This document shows positions 33,394 to 43,959 of a stretch of 49,903 nucleotides of DNA, piece after piece. The stretch covers positions 1-49,903 of the forward strand of contig NZ_CALUWS010000020.1 in the NCBI RefSeq assembly GCF_944324525.1. Reading direction: 5' to 3'. The translations under genes were made by a program, and so were the position numbers. The stretch comes from an uncultured Desulfovibrio sp. (GTDB lineage Bacteria > Desulfobacterota > Desulfovibrionia > Desulfovibrionales > Desulfovibrionaceae). The notes below the pieces were generated by a model that was given only the letters and a program-made list of their open reading frames with translations, searched no databases and had not been told where the DNA came from. The number at the start of each line of letters is the position of its first letter. Positions within the stretch are counted from its first letter, which is position 1.

Positions 33394-36300
33394 TTAGAGC
33401 GTGGCGGCTTCTTCGACGGTCTCAAAGGCTTCGATGATGTCGCCGATCTTGATGTCGTTGAAGTTCTCGAGGCCGACGCCGCATTCGTTGCCCTTGACCA
33501 CTTCGCGGGCGTCATCCTTGAAACGCTTGAGGGAGCTGATCTTGCCGGTGTAGACCACCACGCCGTCGCGCAGCAGGCGCACCCCGGCGTTGCGGGCGAT
33601 CTTGCCGTCCGCCACATAGGAACCGGCGATGATGCCGACCTTGGGCACGCTGAAGGTATTGCGCACTTCGGCCTGACCAAGGTAGACCTCGCGCTGCACC
33701 GGGGCCAGCAGACCGGCCATGGCGCTCTTGATGTCGTCCACCAGCTTGTAGATGATGTCGTAGAAGCGGATATCCACATTCTCGCGCTCGGCCACATCCT
33801 TGATCTTGGCGGTGGGCCGCACATTGAAGCCGATGATGATGGCTTGCGAGGCCGAAGCCAGCAGGATGTCGGACTCGGTGATGGCGCCGGTGCCGCCATG
33901 CACCACGCTGATGCGCACCTTGTCCGTGCTCTGCTTGTTGAGGGCTTCGGTGATGGCTTCCAGCGTGCCCTGCACGTCGGCCTTGAGCACCAGATTGAGG
34001 GTGAGCGCCTCCTGATCCGAAGCCCGGCGCGAGAGGAAGGTCTCCAGCGTGACGCGGGATTCCTTGGCCAGTTCCTTTTCACGCTGCTTGACGGCGCGGG
34101 CATCGGCGATGCGGCGGGCCAGCTTTTCGTCAGCCACGGAGAAGAATTCCTCGCCGGCTTCCGGCACGCCGTCAAAGCCCTGCACTTCCACGGGGATGGA
34201 CGGGCCGGCTTCCTTTACCTTCTTGCCCTGGTCATTGAGCAGGGCGCGCACACGACCGGAGAACTGACCGCAGACGAAGGTGTCGCCCTGACGCAGCGTA
34301 CCTTCCTGGATGAGCACCGTGGCCACCGGGCCGCGGCCCTTGTCCAGCTTGGCTTCCACGATGCGCCCGTGAGCGGGCTTGTCGGGATTGGCCTTGAGCT
34401 CGAGGATCTCCGCCTGCAGAGCCACCATTTCCAGCAGCTCGTCCAGGCCTTCGCGGGTCTTGGCGGACACGCGGGCCACGATGGTGTCCCCGCCCCAGTC
34501 TTCGGGCTGGAGGCCCAGCTCGGAGAGTTCGCGCAGCACACGGTCGGGGTCGGCCCCGGGCTTGTCCATCTTGTTGACGGCCACCATGATTGGCACGTTG
34601 GCCGCCTTGGCGTGGTTGATGGCTTCGCGGGTCTGCTCCATGACGCCGTCGTCCGCCGCCACCACAAGGATGACGAGGTCCGTGACCTGCGCGCCACGGG
34701 CGCGCATGGCCGTGAAGGCCTCGTGGCCGGGCGTGTCGAGGAAGACGATCTCCCCGCGCTTGGTCTTCACATGATAGGCCCCGATATGCTGGGTGATGCC
34801 GCCCGCTTCGCCGCTGGTCACATTGGATTTGCGGATGGCGTCCAGCAGGGAGGTCTTGCCGTGGTCGACGTGGCCCATGATGGTCACCACCGGCGGACGC
34901 GGCTTGAGATCTTCCGGCTTGTCCGGTTCGCCGGACAGCAGGTAATCACTTTCGGAGAAGCCGGTCTTTTCCACTTCGTAGCCGAACTCCGCCGCCACGA
35001 GGGTAGCCGTGTCGATATCCAGCGACTGGTTGATGGTGGCCATGACCCCCAGACCGAACAGCACCTTGATGATCTCGGTGCTCTTCAGACCCATCTGGTG
35101 CGCCATGTCCGCTACCACGATGGCTTCATCCACGCGGATCTTGCGCTTGGCGGCCTTGAGGGGCTGGGTGGCCTGCTGGGCGGCGGGCAGAGCCTTGCCG
35201 GGCTTGCGGCGGCTCTTGCCGCGGTTCATGCGCGGCACATCATCCTCGTCCTGATGCCCGAAATCTCCCTGCTGGAAATCCACGGTACGGCGGCCCTTGA
35301 GGCGCTTTTTCTTGCTCTGGCCGTCGCGGCTGTCCAGCGGCGCAGGCTGGGCGGGCGCGGCATAGCCGCCGCCGGGAGCGCCCGTGCGCGGGCCGCGTCC
35401 CTCGCCGAAGCCGGGACGGTTGCCGGGCCGCGGGCCACGGTCGCGTCCGTCACGGTTGTCGCGCCCGTCGCCGGTACGGCCGTCGCGGCGGCCTCCCCGG
35501 TCGTCACGACCGGCCGCATCCCGCTGGGACGTGCTGCCGGGCGCGGGACGGCTGATGACGCGTACCTGCGGCGCGGGCGCAATGACGCGGGCGCGCTGCA
35601 CCGTGGCCACTTCAGGGGCGGCGGTTTCCTCTTCCGGCGCTTTTTCCCGGGGTTCCGGCGCACGCGGGGGCAAGGTGGGCGCGGAAGAACCTTCGGGCAC
35701 GGCAGAGGCATCGGGGCGGGCGTGGCGGGCAGACCGCGCCTTTTCGGCTCCCTCGTTCTCCTGGGGCTGTTCCGGCGTACGGGACGCCGCCTCGGCAACC
35801 GGTTCCTCAACGGCCGCTTCCGCCGCCGGAGGCGTCACCTCGGGCTCCTCGCTGCTCACGGCAGGCTCCTTTTCCGCAGAGGCCGGCTCAGCGGCGGCAT
35901 CCTGCGGACGGCTGATGACGCGGGCAGGCGCAATGATACGGACGTTACGGGGCTTTGCCGCCTTTTCGGCAGGCGCTTCGGCTTCCGTCTCGCCGGCGGG
36001 CGCTTCCGCCGCCGGGGCCGCGGGGGCCTCTTCCGTTACGGCAGGCGCGGGTTCGGCAGCGGCCGCCACCGGTTCCGCCGGACATTCGGCAGCCGGGGCT
36101 TCAGCTTCCGCCGCCTGTTCCGCCACCTTCTCTTCCTGCTCCGCCGCGGCAGGCGCGGCGGGCACGGGCTCGGCGGCAACGCGACGGCGGCGGCGCACGA
36201 TGACGCCGGACTCGCTCTCCCGGCGCGTCACTTCATTCTGCCGCGAAGCGGCAAAGTATTCCCGCACACGGCTCACGTCTTCCGGCGTAAGCAAGGCCGT

Positions 36301-36408
36301 ACTCTGCCTGGCCGAAATGCCCAGTTCACGGGCGACGGTCAGCACTTCCTTGGGCTGCACGTCGAGTTCGGCGGCCAAATCTTTGATTTTCAGTTTCGTT
36401 TCAGGCAT
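33394..36408 (-). CDS. infB: Translation initiation factor IF-2
   Basis: IF-2 is the GTPase that brings initiator tRNA to the ribosome. The 1004-aa product begins [22 protein letters not shown] (IF2 N-terminal module), followed by a long Ala/Glu/Pro-rich linker and an Arg/Gly-rich stretch (about 40-400). A second IF2_N module lies near 430-480. The G domain has GHVDHGKTS (about 511), DTPGHE and NKMD, followed by domains II-IV ending [23 protein letters not shown] precedes the ATG at 36408. The start overlaps the end of ylxR by 8 bp. Confidence 0.97.
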   Translation of the reverse strand: MPETKLKIKDLAAELDVQPKEVLTVARELGISARQSTALLTPEDVSRVREYFAASRQNEVTRRESESGVIVRRRRRVAAEPVPAAPAAAEQEEKVAEQAAEAEAPAAECPAEPVAAAAEPAPAVTEEAPAAPAAEAPAGETEAEAPAEKAAKPRNVRIIAPARVISRPQDAAAEPASAEKEPAVSSEEPEVTPPAAEAAVEEPVAEAASRTPEQPQENEGAEKARSARHARPDASAVPEGSSAPTLPPRAPEPREKAPEEETAAPEVATVQRARVIAPAPQVRVISRPAPGSTSQRDAAGRDDRGGRRDGRTGDGRDNRDGRDRGPRPGNRPGFGEGRGPRTGAPGGGYAAPAQPAPLDSRDGQSKKKRLKGRRTVDFQQGDFGHQDEDDVPRMNRGKSRRKPGKALPAAQQATQPLKAAKRKIRVDEAIVVADMAHQMGLKSTEIIKVLFGLGVMATINQSLDIDTATLVAAEFGYEVEKTGFSESDYLLSGEPDKPEDLKPRPPVVTIMGHVDHGKTSLLDAIRKSNVTSGEAGGITQHIGAYHVKTKRGEIVFLDTPGHEAFTAMRARGAQVTDLVILVVAADDGVMEQTREAINHAKAANVPIMVAVNKMDKPGADPDRVLRELSELGLQPEDWGGDTIVARVSAKTREGLDELLEMVALQAEILELKANPDKPAHGRIVEAKLDKGRGPVATVLIQEGTLRQGDTFVCGQFSGRVRALLNDQGKKVKEAGPSIPVEVQGFDGVPEAGEEFFSVADEKLARRIADARAVKQREKELAKESRVTLETFLSRRASDQEALTLNLVLKADVQGTLEAITEALNKQSTDKVRISVVHGGTGAITESDILLASASQAIIIGFNVRPTAKIKDVAERENVDIRFYDIIYKLVDDIKSAMAGLLAPVQREVYLGQAEVRNTFSVPKVGIIAGSYVADGKIARNAGVRLLRDGVVVYTGKISSLKRFKDDAREVVKGNECGVGLENFNDIKIGDIIEAFETVEEAATL

Positions 36409-36619
36409 TCTTACCCCCCTTGCGCCGTGCGTTGGGCCGGTATTTCTCGAAACGCTTGAGGCATTCCGGCTTGTCGCACACATACCAGCCCCTGCCCGGG
36501 CGGGTCCTGGTCGCATCAATAATCAAATTTCCCTGCTCGTCCTTCACATGCCGCAAGAGCGCGGTCTTGGCGCTGCGCTCCCGGCAGATCACGCACATGC
36601 GCTCAGGCACATGAGACAC
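36401..36619 (-). CDS. ylxR: YlxR/RnpM family RNA-binding protein
   Basis: The 72-aa product has the CVICRER cysteine pair at the N-terminus and the family motif GRGWYVC, with CLKRFEK near the end. YlxR proteins are nucleic-acid-binding and, in Bacillus, have been reported to modulate RNase P. It lies between nusA (13 bp upstream) and infB (8 bp overlap), the normal position in this operon. Confidence 0.92.
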   Translation of the reverse strand: MSHVPERMCVICRERSAKTALLRHVKDEQGNLIIDATRTRPGRGWYVCDKPECLKRFEKYRPNARRKGGKNA

Positions 36620-36632
36620 GACGCCCGTCCCG

Positions 36633-37967
36633 CTAGTCGTCCTGCTTCTCGCCGTCGGCCTCGCGGGCGTCCCCAGTCTCTTCCGGCGCTTTCAGCAGCT
36701 CCACGGCGGAGGACTCGGGGGTCTTCTCCACCACGGGCGCGAGGAAGTTGATGGCGGAACGCAGATCCGCGATGCGGGCGTCGGAGATGGCCAGCTTGGC
36801 GGCAAGCTCCTCGTCGGTCGCTTCACGCAGCTTTTCCAGAGAGGAATAGCCCGCCTCGAGCAGCGCCTCCATGGACACCTCGGCCACACTGGCCACCTGC
36901 TGCAGGCCGTGCCCGATGGCATTGGCCTCGTTGTAACGGCTTTCGGTGAAGATATCGACCTTCCAGCCCAGCAGGCGCGCCGCCAGCTTCACGTTCTGTC
37001 CCTTGCGGCCGATGGCGTTGGTCAGCTGATCGTCGGGCACGATGACTTCCAGCAGGTTTTCCTCCTCGTCCACGACGATGCGCGAGACCAGCGCCGGCGC
37101 AAGGGCGTTGCGGGCATAGGTGGCGATATCCGCGCTCCAGACCACGATGTCGATGCGCTCGCCGCGCAGCTCCTGCACGATGTTCTGGATGCGCGAACCG
37201 CGCACGCCCACGCAGGCCCCCACGGGGTCCACGTCGCGCTCGCGGGAGAGCACGGCCACCTTGGCGCGGGAGCCGGGATCGCGGGCCACGCCCATGATCT
37301 GCACCACGCCGTCGTCCACTTCCGGCACTTCACGCCGGAAGAGCGCGGCCATGTAATCGCGATGCGCGCGGGAAATGACGATCTGCGGGCCGCGTCCTTC
37401 CTTGCGCACCTCGATGATCAGGGCCTGCACCCGGTCGTTGCGCTTGTAATGCTCGCGGGGGATCTGCTCGTCACGCGGCAGAATGGCTTCCGTGCGGCCG
37501 AGGTTGACCACCCAGCCGCCCTTGTCGCGACGCTGCACGATGCCGGAGACGATCTCGCCCACGCGATCCTTGTATTCATCGTAGATGATCTCCTGCTCGG
37601 CGTCGCGCATGCGCTGGATGATGACCTGCTTGGCGGACTGGGCCGCGATGCGGCCGAGGTCTTCCACCTTGACCCGAAAGCCCATCTCGTCGTCGATCTG
37701 CACGGACGGATCATGGGTGCGGGCTTCGGAAAGCTCGATCTGCGTATCAGGATTGAGCAGGTCGTCATCCTCCACCACGATCTTGAACTGATAGACTTCG
37801 ATATCGCCGGTATTGTCGTTGTAGGACACTTCCACATCCATGTCCTCGCTGAAGCGGCGCAGCACGGAAGTGCGCACCGCGTCTTCCAGCGTGTCGATGA
37901 GCATATCCCGGTCAAGACCCTTATCTTTGCTGATCTGGTCAATGGCCTTCTTGAGTTCAAGATTCAT
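36633..37967 (-). CDS. nusA: Transcription termination/antitermination factor NusA
   Basis: The 444-aa protein has the N-terminal RNA-polymerase-binding domain (MNLELKKAIDQISKDKGLDRDML), an S1 domain (about 135-200; GEIVSGIVQRRDKGGWVVNLGR), and two KH domains (GACVGVRGSRIQNIVQELRGERIDIV; AIGRKGQNVKLAARLLGWKVDI). A short C-terminal helical region follows (LLEAGYSSLEKLREATDEELA), so it has one rather than the two acidic repeats of E. coli NusA. GGAGGC precedes the ATG. It lies 61 bp after rimP. Confidence 0.97.
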   Translation of the reverse strand: MNLELKKAIDQISKDKGLDRDMLIDTLEDAVRTSVLRRFSEDMDVEVSYNDNTGDIEVYQFKIVVEDDDLLNPDTQIELSEARTHDPSVQIDDEMGFRVKVEDLGRIAAQSAKQVIIQRMRDAEQEIIYDEYKDRVGEIVSGIVQRRDKGGWVVNLGRTEAILPRDEQIPREHYKRNDRVQALIIEVRKEGRGPQIVISRAHRDYMAALFRREVPEVDDGVVQIMGVARDPGSRAKVAVLSRERDVDPVGACVGVRGSRIQNIVQELRGERIDIVVWSADIATYARNALAPALVSRIVVDEEENLLEVIVPDDQLTNAIGRKGQNVKLAARLLGWKVDIFTESRYNEANAIGHGLQQVASVAEVSMEALLEAGYSSLEKLREATDEELAAKLAISDARIADLRSAINFLAPVVEKTPESSAVELLKAPEETGDAREADGEKQDD

Positions 37968-38028
37968 AATTGCCTCCGTGCCGCCCTGGCGGCCTCAAAA
38001 TCCTCCCGGCAGATCCTTGGCCGGGTCG

Positions 38029-38784
38029 CTATCCTTTCAGTGCGGACGCCACATCGTCGTCCAGCGCGTCATTCTTGCGCGGCTGCCGGGCCGCATCCCG
38101 TCCCGCCGGGGCGGGCGATGCGGCGCGCGTCTCCCGCCGCTCCTTGCGCCGCCCTCCTCCGCCGGGCCTGCCGGGCTTTTCCGGCGCGCGGAACACATGC
38201 ACACGGGCGACCCGCCGGGTCATGTCCCAGGGCAGGCGCACAGGCTCCACCGCTTCAGGCAGCACCTCCCCTTCGGGCGTGATGCCCGCCGGAGCCAGCA
38301 GGAAGGCATCCGCCTCCACCGCCTCCAGCCTGCCGCGCCAGGCGCGGCGCGGCGCCATATCCGCCCGCGGGGCGTAGGCGGCCTGCATGCGGGCCTCCAC
38401 CATATCCCCCACATAAGGGCGCATCTGCTCCGTCGAGAAAAAGAGCCTGTTGAAGCCGGGCGTGGAGACTTCCAGCACATAGGCCTGCGGGATGATGTCC
38501 TCCACCTCAAGGGCGAGCCCCAGGTGGCGCGATATCTCCTCGCACTGGTCGATGCTTGCCGAAGGGAGCGCCGGCTCCGCCGCATCCGCGGCATCCTGCG
38601 CCGCGGCGGCCAGCTCTTCGGCCACGACATGCGGATTGCGCCCGTCCGAGGGGACATCCACGAAAAGGCGCACCACCATGCGGCCGCTCTGGGCGATCTC
38701 CACCCCCCAGATGACCAGCCCCAGCGATTCCACCACCGGGGCGGCAAGGCGGACGACCGCCTCAGCAATCGGATTCTGATTCAT
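38029..38784 (-). CDS. rimP: Ribosome maturation factor RimP
   Basis: RimP assists 30S subunit assembly. The 251-aa product starts MNQNPIAEAVVRLAAPVVESLGLVIWGVEI and has the LFVD, ISRHLGLALEVEDIIPQAYVLEVSTPGFNRLF pattern of the family. It is about 90 residues longer than usual because of a C-terminal Arg/Lys/Pro-rich extension (GGGGRRKERRETRAASPAPAGRDAARQPRKND), which may bind rRNA. GGCGAGA precedes the ATG. It is the first gene of rimP-nusA-ylxR-infB, preceded by a terminator-like leader hairpin. Confidence 0.94.
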   Translation of the reverse strand: MNQNPIAEAVVRLAAPVVESLGLVIWGVEIAQSGRMVVRLFVDVPSDGRNPHVVAEELAAAAQDAADAAEPALPSASIDQCEEISRHLGLALEVEDIIPQAYVLEVSTPGFNRLFFSTEQMRPYVGDMVEARMQAAYAPRADMAPRRAWRGRLEAVEADAFLLAPAGITPEGEVLPEAVEPVRLPWDMTRRVARVHVFRAPEKPGRPGGGGRRKERRETRAASPAPAGRDAARQPRKNDALDDDVASALKG

Positions 38785-38812
38785 GTATTCTCGCCGGCCG
38801 CTTTGCAGATAA

Positions 38813-38843
38813 TAAAAAAAGGGGGCCTTTTCAGGCCACCCCG
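38813..38843 (-). terminator. Terminator-like hairpin in the rimP leader (possible attenuator)
   Basis: In the leftward direction GGGGTGGCC and GGCCCCC form a hairpin with a TGAAAA loop, followed by TTTTTTT. It lies between the likely promoter and rimP, 29 bp before the start codon, so it would stop most transcripts unless antiterminated. Confidence 0.75.
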
Positions 38844-38900
38844 GAACGCTTGCCGCAGGATGTCGCCGTCCGGCATGAGCCGTTGACGCTGAATTGAGAT

Positions 38901-38929
38901 TGCTTACCACCCTTCCCTTCAGCTGTCAA
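38901..38929 (-). promoter_or_regulatory. Probable promoter of rimP-nusA-ylxR-infB
   Basis: A consensus -35 TTGACA (38924-38929, leftward) is followed after 17 bp by TAAGCA, a weak -10. It lies between the tRNA terminator and the leader hairpin. Confidence 0.5.
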
Positions 38930-38979
38930 GCCTTTTCCGCGCCAGCCCTGCATATGCGGGCAAGACGCGCCAAAGACGG

Positions 38980-39010
38980 AAAAAAGCGCACTGTTTGCAC
39001 AGTGCGCTTT
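38980..39010 (-). terminator. Terminator of the tRNA-Val/tRNA-Asp unit
   Basis: AAGCGCACTG and CAGTGCGCTT arms with a short loop are followed leftward by TTTTTT. It begins 8 bp after the tRNA-Asp 3' end. Confidence 0.88.
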
Positions 39011-39017
39011 TACCTTC

Positions 39018-39094
<77 letters not shown>

Positions 39095-39097
39095 AGA

Positions 39098-39173
39098 TGG
39101 TGGGCAGTACAGGACTTGAACCTGTGGCCCCCGCCGTGTGAAGGCGGTGCTCTACCAGCTGAGCTAACTGCCC
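39098..39173 (-). tRNA. tRNA-Val (anticodon CAC)
   Basis: The 76-nt cloverleaf has acceptor GGGCAGT/ACTGCCC, D stem GCTC/GAGC, anticodon stem CCGCC/GGCGG around TTCACAC (anticodon CAC), T arm ACAGGTTCAAGTCCTGT and encoded CCA. It is 3 bp upstream of tRNA-Asp. Confidence 0.97.
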
Positions 39174-39187
39174 TCGTCGCAAGATTG

Positions 39188-39216
39188 GTTCTACGCAAAT
39201 CACCCCCTCTCGTCAA
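39188..39216 (-). promoter_or_regulatory. Promoter of the tRNA operon
   Basis: Leftward TTGACG (39211-39216) and TAGAAC (39188-39193) are spaced by 17 bp, 15-20 bp before the first tRNA. An AT-rich stretch (39218-39295) lies just upstream and could act as an UP element. Confidence 0.7.
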
Positions 39217-39356
39217 GCAAATTTTTTCAAAAAAAGGACTATTTTTCGAGAAAATTTATAACATGGTATGATAATTGATAAATTTTACATACCGCAACGT
39301 CTGTTTGCTTGCGGCAGGCAAAAGGCAGTGATAGATACTGCCTCGTTATGGCGGCA

Positions 39357-39489
39357 AGAGCGTTTCGAAACGTGAGGCGGCGGCACAGCGCCGCCCGGCC
39401 CAACGTGAGCGGAAAACCGCGTTTTTTTTCCGGGAAACGACGGACCATATGGTGTGAAGCGCAACGCGTTTCACACGGAAAACGCTCAA
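39357..39489 (+). repeat. Repeat family B, copy 8
   Basis: A rightward copy with a shortened first hairpin (GCGTTTCGAAACG) and a changed last hairpin (GTGTGAAGCGC/GCGTTTCACAC) that remains paired. It lies 35 bp before the deacetylase start. Confidence 0.88.
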
Positions 39490-39524
39490 GGACCGCCAAA
39501 GGCAGAAGAGAGGGGTTGCGGAGT

Positions 39525-40769
39525 ATGCGGTGGAAAAGTTTGATCATCCTGCTGTGTCTGGCGGCATGGCCGCCTCTGGGCGGCATCGCCTACGGGGCTG
39601 CGGTCGTTTATGACGGCTCGAGCATCAGCCGGCAGCAGATGCGCGAGAATCTCTGCGCCCTAACCTTTGATGACGGCCCCTCCCGCAATACGAGCCGCCT
39701 GCTGGACATGCTGGCCGATTACGGCATCCATGCCACGTTTTTCCTGCTCGGCAAGAATGCGGCCCTGCGCCCCGCTCTTGTCCAGCGCATCGTGAGCGAG
39801 GGCCACGAGGTCGGCAACCATTCCTGGTCGCATCCCAAGCTGCGCGCCCTCAACCGGGAGCAGCAGCATGAGGAGCTGCTCAAGACCGACGCCCTCCTGC
39901 GGGAACTGGGCGCGAGCCCCCGTCACATCCGCCCCCCTTATGGGGCGTATAATGAAGATACGCTGGCGCTGGCCGAGGAAATGGGGCTTTCCATCATGCT
40001 CTGGTCGCAGGACAGCCACGACTGGAAGCGCCTGCCCGTGAGCTACGCCCTGCTGCCCAATACGCTCGGCCACGTCTACGGCCCCGGCGAGCTGCGCGGC
40101 ATCTTCCTCTTCCATGATTCCCTCAAGCGGACCGTGGACGACCTGCCGCGCATCATTGCCGAACTGCGGGCCGGGGGTTGCCAGCGCTTCGTCACCGTCA
40201 GCGAATATCTGGAAGGGCTGGACGAAACGCCGCCCCTGCTCATGACCCGCAGGACGCCGCAACCCCATTCGGAACAGGCGGAAGAGATGCCGCCGGAAAG
40301 CTTCCCCGACGCCATGCAGGCGAGCGCCGGCGGCATACCCGCCGGCAGCACCCCGATCCCCATGGCCCGCTGCAGCCAGCCCTGGGTCCCGGCTGCCGAG
40401 GCCGTCCCGCCCCGCGCCGCCCTGACCGCGGATCATGGCGCCGCCGCGGCGGAAGGGACCGTCAGCGCGCAGAGCGAAGCGTCCACGGCGGCGGCCGCCG
40501 CCGGCACGACGGCACGCCGTACGCGGCAGGCCGCAGCCAAAAAGGCCTCCGCCACAGGCCGGGAAAAGGCTCCGGTCTACCGTGTCGTCCATCCGCAACC
40601 GGCCGCCTCCCCCACACGGCAGGAAAATGCCGCGCCGCGTTACCGGGTGGTGCAGCCCTATCCGCTGCCGCAAGCCACGCAGGCCGGCGCCGGGCGCAGC
40701 ACCAAGGGCCGCGCGGGAGCTATGGAGCCGCGCCCCTCGCGGGCGGCGGCCGCTTCGGACACGTTTTAG
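39525..40769 (+). CDS. Secreted polysaccharide deacetylase (NodB domain)
   Basis: The 414-aa product has a signal peptide (MRWKSLIILLCLAAWPPLGGIAYGA) and a NodB deacetylase domain: TFDDGPS (Asp49, Asp50), HSWSHP (His99, His103), RPPYGAYN (136-143) and the late GIFLFHDS. Such enzymes remove N-acetyl groups from peptidoglycan or exopolysaccharide with a divalent metal. The last 180 residues are Ala/Pro/Arg-rich and low complexity with the repeated PVYRVVHPQP/PRYRVVQPYP. The start at 39525 is chosen for the signal peptide; earlier in-frame codons lie in repeat copy 8. Confidence 0.9.
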   Translation: MRWKSLIILLCLAAWPPLGGIAYGAAVVYDGSSISRQQMRENLCALTFDDGPSRNTSRLLDMLADYGIHATFFLLGKNAALRPALVQRIVSEGHEVGNHSWSHPKLRALNREQQHEELLKTDALLRELGASPRHIRPPYGAYNEDTLALAEEMGLSIMLWSQDSHDWKRLPVSYALLPNTLGHVYGPGELRGIFLFHDSLKRTVDDLPRIIAELRAGGCQRFVTVSEYLEGLDETPPLLMTRRTPQPHSEQAEEMPPESFPDAMQASAGGIPAGSTPIPMARCSQPWVPAAEAVPPRAALTADHGAAAAEGTVSAQSEASTAAAAAGTTARRTRQAAAKKASATGREKAPVYRVVHPQPAASPTRQENAAPRYRVVQPYPLPQATQAGAGRSTKGRAGAMEPRPSRAAAASDTF

Positions 40770-40805
40770 CCTGCAAAGCTGGCGCGCTCCAACCCAGCAA
40801 GACGT

Positions 40806-40853
40806 AAAAAAAGGCCGCCATCCCGCTGTCTCTTTAGCGGGATGGCGGCCTTT
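40806..40853. terminator. Bidirectional terminator
   Basis: AAGGCCGCCATCCCGCT (40811-40827) and its perfect complement (40836-40852) flank an 8-base loop. The A run at 40806-40812 gives a strong T tail leftward (for typA), and a weak one rightward (for the deacetylase). Confidence 0.88.
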
Positions 40854-40890
40854 GGACATCCGGCCGACGAACGCGGGAGGATTCCCGCAT

Positions 40891-41034
40891 GAGCGCATTT
40901 GCCGTTTGAAACGCACGGCGTTTCAAAGCATACGGCCTGACGTCTGGCGGAAAAAGCGCGGATTTTCCGCTCGCTCTGGGCCGGACGGCGCTGTGCCGCC
41001 GCCTCGCGTTTTACTTTTTCAAAGATAAAACGCG

Positions 41035-41035
<1 letters not shown>
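40891..41035 (-). repeat. Repeat family B, copy 9
   Basis: A leftward copy whose first-hairpin end (TTTTACTTTTTCAAAGATAAAACGCGC) runs into the typA TAG stop codon. Confidence 0.88.
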
Positions 41036-42864
<1,829 letters not shown>

Positions 42865-42985
42865 GAAAGAGACCTTTGCCTGCCGTTACATGTGCTGCGC
42901 GCGTCCCGGGGACGCAGAGCGCCCCGCAGACGGACGGGGCAGGCCGGCCGTCCCGCAGGGCGCGGGCTGAAGATGTATGCGTTTT

Positions 42986-43828
42986 TCAGAATTTTGTCAC
43001 CATGTCCAGCAGGAGGCGCTCCAGCCGGCGTCCGGCCTTGCCGGCCACCTCGATGACCTCCTCGATGGGGACGGGCGACATGCAGTCCGGCAGGTTCTTG
43101 TTGCTGAGGCAGGAGATGCCCAGCACCCGCAGGCCCAGATGCCGCGCGGCCAGCACTTCCAGCACGGTGCTCATGCCGATGGCGTCCGCGCCCCACTGGC
43201 GGTACATGCGCGTCTCGGCCGGGCTTTCCATCTGCGGGCCGTGCACGCCGATGTAGACGCCGCGTTCCAGCCGGATGCCCAGCATGGCGGCGCTCTCCAG
43301 CGCCAGCGCGCGCAGCTCTGGATCGAAGATGCAGCTCATGTCCGGGAAGCGCGGCCCCCACTGCTCGACGTTGGGACCGGCCAGCGGCGTCGTGCCGGTA
43401 AAGTTGATCTGGTCGGTCATGAGCATGAGCGAGCCGGCATCGAACTGCGGATTGAGCGCCCCGGCGGCATTGGTGACGACGAGGGAACCGATGCCCAGAC
43501 CGGCCATGACCCGCACGCCCATGCAGACCTGCGCGGGGCTGTAGCCTTCGTAGAGGTGGCAACGGCCCTGCTGGGCCAGCACGGGGATGCCCGCCACATC
43601 CCCCAGCACGAAGGCTCCGCTGTGCGAGTCCACCGTGGAGAGGGGGAAGCCCGGCAGTTCGGCATAGGGCACACGCACCGCATCGCGCATGGCCGCCACC
43701 AGCCCGGAAAGCCCCGTGCCGAGCACCATGCCCACGCGCGGCTTGGCGGCCCGTCCCGTGCGGCCAGCCTCGGAAAGCTTTTGTTTCAGCGCGGTTACGG
43801 CAAGCTGGACTTCTGACAGATTTTGCAT
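42986..43828 (-). CDS. Purine nucleoside phosphorylase, class I trimeric type
   Basis: The 280-aa enzyme phosphorolyses inosine/guanosine-type nucleosides to the base and ribose 1-phosphate. It shows GMVLGTGLSGL (phosphate site), QGRCHLYEGY, TNAAGALNP, GVHGPQMESPAETRMYRQWGADAIGMSTVLE and CLSNKN, all typical of the family. The close relative MTA phosphorylase is less likely because of the MGMSTV-like block and length. It lies upstream of typA, which may be cotranscribed. Confidence 0.92.
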   Translation of the reverse strand: MQNLSEVQLAVTALKQKLSEAGRTGRAAKPRVGMVLGTGLSGLVAAMRDAVRVPYAELPGFPLSTVDSHSGAFVLGDVAGIPVLAQQGRCHLYEGYSPAQVCMGVRVMAGLGIGSLVVTNAAGALNPQFDAGSLMLMTDQINFTGTTPLAGPNVEQWGPRFPDMSCIFDPELRALALESAAMLGIRLERGVYIGVHGPQMESPAETRMYRQWGADAIGMSTVLEVLAARHLGLRVLGISCLSNKNLPDCMSPVPIEEVIEVAGKAGRRLERLLLDMVTKF

Positions 43829-43959
43829 AAAATACCCTCGTATTCGTCAGTTTTCCGTGTCTGCGCCCTCCTGCTCCCGGCAGGCGGTCGCATTCACGCG
43901 CATCATATCCCGGCCTGTCTCGCAGTTCAAGCGAAGCTTCCGGCCGGCAGGAGTGTATC

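Noticed and set aside
33844-36459. Long plus-strand frame opposite infB
   Set aside because: The Arg/Gly-rich translation mirrors the Ala/Pro-rich IF-2 linker; no ribosome site or domain.
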